This document shows positions 61,624 through 64,000 of a DNA stretch of 64,000 nucleotides, one piece after another (positions within the stretch are counted from its first letter, which is position 1; each line of letters begins with the position of its first letter). Made by a program: the position numbers and the translations under genes. This stretch comes from Sphingomonas sp. G-3-2-10 (GTDB taxonomy: Bacteria; Pseudomonadota; Alphaproteobacteria; Sphingomonadales; Sphingomonadaceae), in NCBI RefSeq assembly GCF_012927115.1, contig NZ_JABBFY010000001.1, positions 1,178,001-1,242,000 of the forward strand, in the 5' to 3' direction. The notes below the pieces were generated by a model. That model ran no database searches. It was not told where the DNA came from and worked only from the letters and a program-made list of their open reading frames with translations.

Positions 61624-62929
61624 CTTCACCGTCCGCCTGCTGCTCCGGCTGCTGCTGGTGCAGATCGCGCTGGTCGGCTTCGCATGGTCGCTGATGACGC
61701 CGGGGCTCGGCGCGACGCGGATCATCGCCGGGCTGATCGCGGCCGGCACCTGCTGGCTGCTCTGGGCGCATGTCCAGCGGACCAATTTCGAAGTCGCCCG
61801 CTTCGTCGAGGCGCTGCGCTTCGGCGATTATTCGGTGCATTTCGATCGCGGCCCCGGATCGGGCTTCGAAGCGATGGGACAGGCGTTCGATTCGGCGATC
61901 CGCAAGCTGCGCGACGAACGGCGGATGGCGAGCGACGAGCTCGGCTTTCTCGAAGCGCTGGTGAACGACACGCCGATCCCCCTGCTGACCGTTGGCGACG
62001 AAGGGCGGATCGAGCTGGCGAACAAGGCCGCGCGACGGCTGTTCACCGAGCATCAGGGCCTGACGCCGGACGATTTCCGCATTTATGGCGCCACCTTCGC
62101 CGCGCGGCTGGAGATGGATGCGCCGTTGCGCGAGGAAGTGCTGATCCTGACGCTGGGCGGGCGCGCCAAGCGGGCGATCGTGCGCTCCGCGGCGCTGACC
62201 CGGCTGAGCGGGCGGGCGCGCGTCGTGATCGTCCAGCCGATCCAGGAAACGCTCAACGCGGTCGAGATGGCGGCGCAGACCGATCTGGTGCGCGTGCTGA
62301 CCCACGAGATCCTCAATTCGCTGACCCCGGTCACGTCGCTGGCGGCGACGACATCGACCCTGCTTTCGCAGATCGACGACCCCCGGCTCGACGATGCGCG
62401 GATCGCTGTCTCGACGCTGGAGCGCCGCGCCGAGGGGCTGGCGCGCTTCATCAACAGCTATCGCAAGGTGGCGAGCGAACCGGTGATCGAACGGCGCAAG
62501 TTCGAAGCCGCGCCCTTCGCGGCGGAAATGGCCCGGCTGTTCAAGGCCGAGCGGCCGGACGTGACACTCGACCTGGTGCTGGAGCCGCCCGCCTTCGCGG
62601 TGGATGCCGACCCCGATCTGATGGCGCAGGCGATGATCAACCTGCTGCGCAACGCCGGGGAAGCCGCCACCGGGCATTCGCAACACCCGCAGGTACGGCT
62701 GGAACTGCGCCGTCTTTCGAGCGGCGAAGTGTCGATCGCGGTGGGCGACAACGGTCCCGGTGTCCCCGAGGAATTGCGCCGCGACGTGTTCCTCCCCTTC
62801 TTCACCACTCGCGCGACCGGCACCGGCGTGGGACTCAACCTCGTCCGCCAGATCGTGTTCGCGCATGGCGGCACGATCGAACTGAAGGACGATGCACTGG
62901 GTGGCGCGCGGTTCGAGATGTTGATTTGA
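61613..62929 (+). CDS. Sensor histidine kinase partnered with the NtrC-type regulator
   Basis: A 438-residue kinase. Two N-terminal TM helices (LLVQIALVGFAWSLMTPGLG and IIAGLIAAGTCWLLWAHV) with almost no periplasmic loop suggest sensing within the membrane. A PAS-like domain follows at about 115-210 (NDTPIPLLTVGDEGRIELAN). The H-box is VLTHEILNSLTPVTSL (His near 230). HATPase boxes are NLLRNAGEAA, DNGPGVPEELRR and GTGVGLNLVRQIV. Translation overlaps the regulator by 11 bases. The arrangement is NtrB/NtrC-like; the signal is unknown. Confidence 0.93.
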   Translation: MGSNFTVRLLLRLLLVQIALVGFAWSLMTPGLGATRIIAGLIAAGTCWLLWAHVQRTNFEVARFVEALRFGDYSVHFDRGPGSGFEAMGQAFDSAIRKLRDERRMASDELGFLEALVNDTPIPLLTVGDEGRIELANKAARRLFTEHQGLTPDDFRIYGATFAARLEMDAPLREEVLILTLGGRAKRAIVRSAALTRLSGRARVVIVQPIQETLNAVEMAAQTDLVRVLTHEILNSLTPVTSLAATTSTLLSQIDDPRLDDARIAVSTLERRAEGLARFINSYRKVASEPVIERRKFEAAPFAAEMARLFKAERPDVTLDLVLEPPAFAVDADPDLMAQAMINLLRNAGEAATGHSQHPQVRLELRRLSSGEVSIAVGDNGPGVPEELRRDVFLPFFTTRATGTGVGLNLVRQIVFAHGGTIELKDDALGGARFEMLI

Positions 62930-62980
62930 ATGGGTGGGGTTGTACCGCGACGACGAACAGCCTAACGCCCCCTTCCGCGT

Positions 62981-63060
<80 letters not shown>

Positions 63061-63106
63061 GCTTGATTGCTGGCCCGCGCATCCGCTATCGCCGCGTCTC
63101 GCTGGG

Positions 63107-63183
63107 GGGCCTGTAGCTCAATTGGTTAGAGCTGGCCGCTCATAACGGCTAGGTTGCGGGTTCAAGTCCTGCCGGGCCCACCA
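63107..63183 (+). tRNA. tRNA with CAT anticodon, probably tRNA-Ile2 (lysidine-modified)
   Basis: A 77-base tRNA including CCA. Acceptor GGGCCTG pairs with CGGGCCC (one G-T), and the discriminator is A. The anticodon loop is CTCATAA. The GGGCC acceptor looks more like alphaproteobacterial Ile2 than elongator Met, whose acceptor usually begins GGCGGAG; the call is tentative. TilS would convert C34 to lysidine. It is not an initiator, lacking the three G-C pairs of that anticodon stem. Confidence 0.85.
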
Positions 63184-64000
63184 GCGGCATCCAGCACGTC
63201 GCCGAGCGACGCCGGGCGCACGCCCAGCCTTTCCAGCAGGTCGAATATCTCGTCCCACCAGCGATGAAACGCAGCCAGCCCCGCCGCGTCGCGAACATAG
63301 GGCGTGTGGCCGGGCTCAACCGAAGGCGAGTGGAACGAGAAATTGAGGACGCGAAGTCCCTCGCCCACCGCGACCCGCACCGCTTCCATCGCTTCGTTCA
63401 ACGGCATGTCTTCCGGGGTCAGCGAGACGCGCGAGAACAGGCCCAGCCGCGATGCCGCGCCGCGCCCGTGCGGGATTCGGCCCAGCGTGCGGTAGAGGCG
63501 CGCGCCGCCGCGGCGCAGCAGGCCGGTGTTGACCGTGGTGAAGGGCAGCTCGATTACCTGACCCATGCGGAACGCATGGTTGGGGATCGCGGAGAAATCG
63601 GGGCCCTGCTCGGCGGAATAATCATAGCCCGAACGCATCGAGCTATCGAGGCGATAGCCCTCGGCGGCGAGCAGCGCCGGGGTCGCGCGGCCGATCCCAT
63701 AACGGCCGGCGCGATAGGCCAGCGGGCGCGCGCCAAAGGCGCGTTCGATCGCTTCGGTCAGTACCCGCAGCTTGGCGGCCTGCAATGCGACGGGAAGATT
63801 GGCGGTGAAGCTGTTGGGACCGTTCACTTCCTCCTCGAACGGCGGATTGACCCAGGGGTGAAGCTGGGTCCCGACCGTCGAGCGGCCATCCTCGATGCAG
63901 GATCTGAGAATGTCGACCGATCGCGGGCACGTCGCGATGGGATGGTCGATCATATAGTTGAGCGGCACGCCGCAATCCGCGAAACGCCTGTGCGCTGCCG
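63162..64000 (-). CDS. Polysaccharide deacetylase-like (WalW-type) protein, 5' end missing
   Basis: The frame is open to the right edge of the window (AAHRRFADCG precedes a GTG at 63968), so the gene starts outside. About 279 residues are visible. NYMIDHPIATCPRSVDILRS, VGTQLHPWVNPPF (His of the NodB-like site), YRAGRYGIG, IELPFTTVNTGLLRR and LNFSFHSPSVEPGHTPYV resemble WalW-type deacetylases of polysaccharide clusters. The C-terminus ends SLGDVLDAAGGPGRT, with its last 22 bases antisense to the CAT tRNA. Activity is inferred from family. Confidence 0.85.
   Translation of the reverse strand, partial: AAHRRFADCGVPLNYMIDHPIATCPRSVDILRSCIEDGRSTVGTQLHPWVNPPFEEEVNGPNSFTANLPVALQAAKLRVLTEAIERAFGARPLAYRAGRYGIGRATPALLAAEGYRLDSSMRSGYDYSAEQGPDFSAIPNHAFRMGQVIELPFTTVNTGLLRRGGARLYRTLGRIPHGRGAASRLGLFSRVSLTPEDMPLNEAMEAVRVAVGEGLRVLNFSFHSPSVEPGHTPYVRDAAGLAAFHRWWDEIFDLLERLGVRPASLGDVLDAAGGPGRT

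Overview
The window reads as a chromosome segment of a high-GC alphaproteobacterium, most likely Sphingomonadaceae (Sphingomonas or a close relative). The indications are CckA-type cell-cycle phosphorelay machinery, an alphaproteobacterial GAAC-N7-GAAC LexA box ahead of recA, a REDY-like HapK protein, a slt/dapA/smpB neighbourhood, cckA, recA and alaS within 15 kb, and many secreted peptidases. Gene density is high and no phage, IS element or CRISPR array was seen. Both ends of the window cut a gene.

Layout. 1-10 kb: a PAS-GGDEF-EAL-PilZ c-di-GMP protein, a glycine-zipper envelope protein, an Asp/Asn beta-hydroxylase, HapK, a 25-residue membrane microprotein, two MFS exporters and a DUF885 lipoprotein. 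10-16 kb: cysK, a SleB-like cell-wall hydrolase and a KefB-type antiporter. 16-25.6 kb: alaS, a TPR protein, a Tat-type M24 peptidase, a dicarboxylate symporter, a GST and recA. 25.6-35.6 kb: TauE, a polysaccharide deacetylase, a CPBP protease, a receiver protein, cckA, an M13 peptidase, a DUF2062 protein and smpB. 35.7-45 kb: dapA, a lytic transglycosylase, greB, acylphosphatase, DoxX, a NYN-LOTUS protein, putP with an M28 peptidase, and a fungal-type cytosine deaminase. 45-52.7 kb: an M28 peptidase, a sterol-desaturase-like oxygenase, a GNAT, ettA, a methyltransferase remnant, another M28 peptidase and twin mini-lipoproteins. 52.8-63 kb: a MacAB-like efflux operon divergent from a sigma-54 response regulator and histidine kinase. 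63-64 kb: two tRNAs and a partial deacetylase.

How genes may work together. The strongest candidate for a little-described system is the last cassette. A small exported protein, an HlyD-type adaptor, an ABC ATPase and two FtsX/MacB-type permeases are transcribed leftward from a good TGGCAC-N5-ATGC (-24/-12) promoter. The divergent NtrC-type regulator and kinase follow a second -24/-12-like element. Three 16-bp sites of consensus TGTCCGATWTCGRACA lie around these promoters and are plausible enhancer sites for the regulator. Other themes are scavenging (six exported or membrane peptidases plus a proline and a dicarboxylate symporter), envelope turnover (SleB, Slt, deacetylases) and core cell-cycle and repair functions (cckA, recA).

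Intergenic space is rich in long inverted repeats of a BIME-like family. Four convergent gene pairs terminate on one shared CTAG or CTAA.
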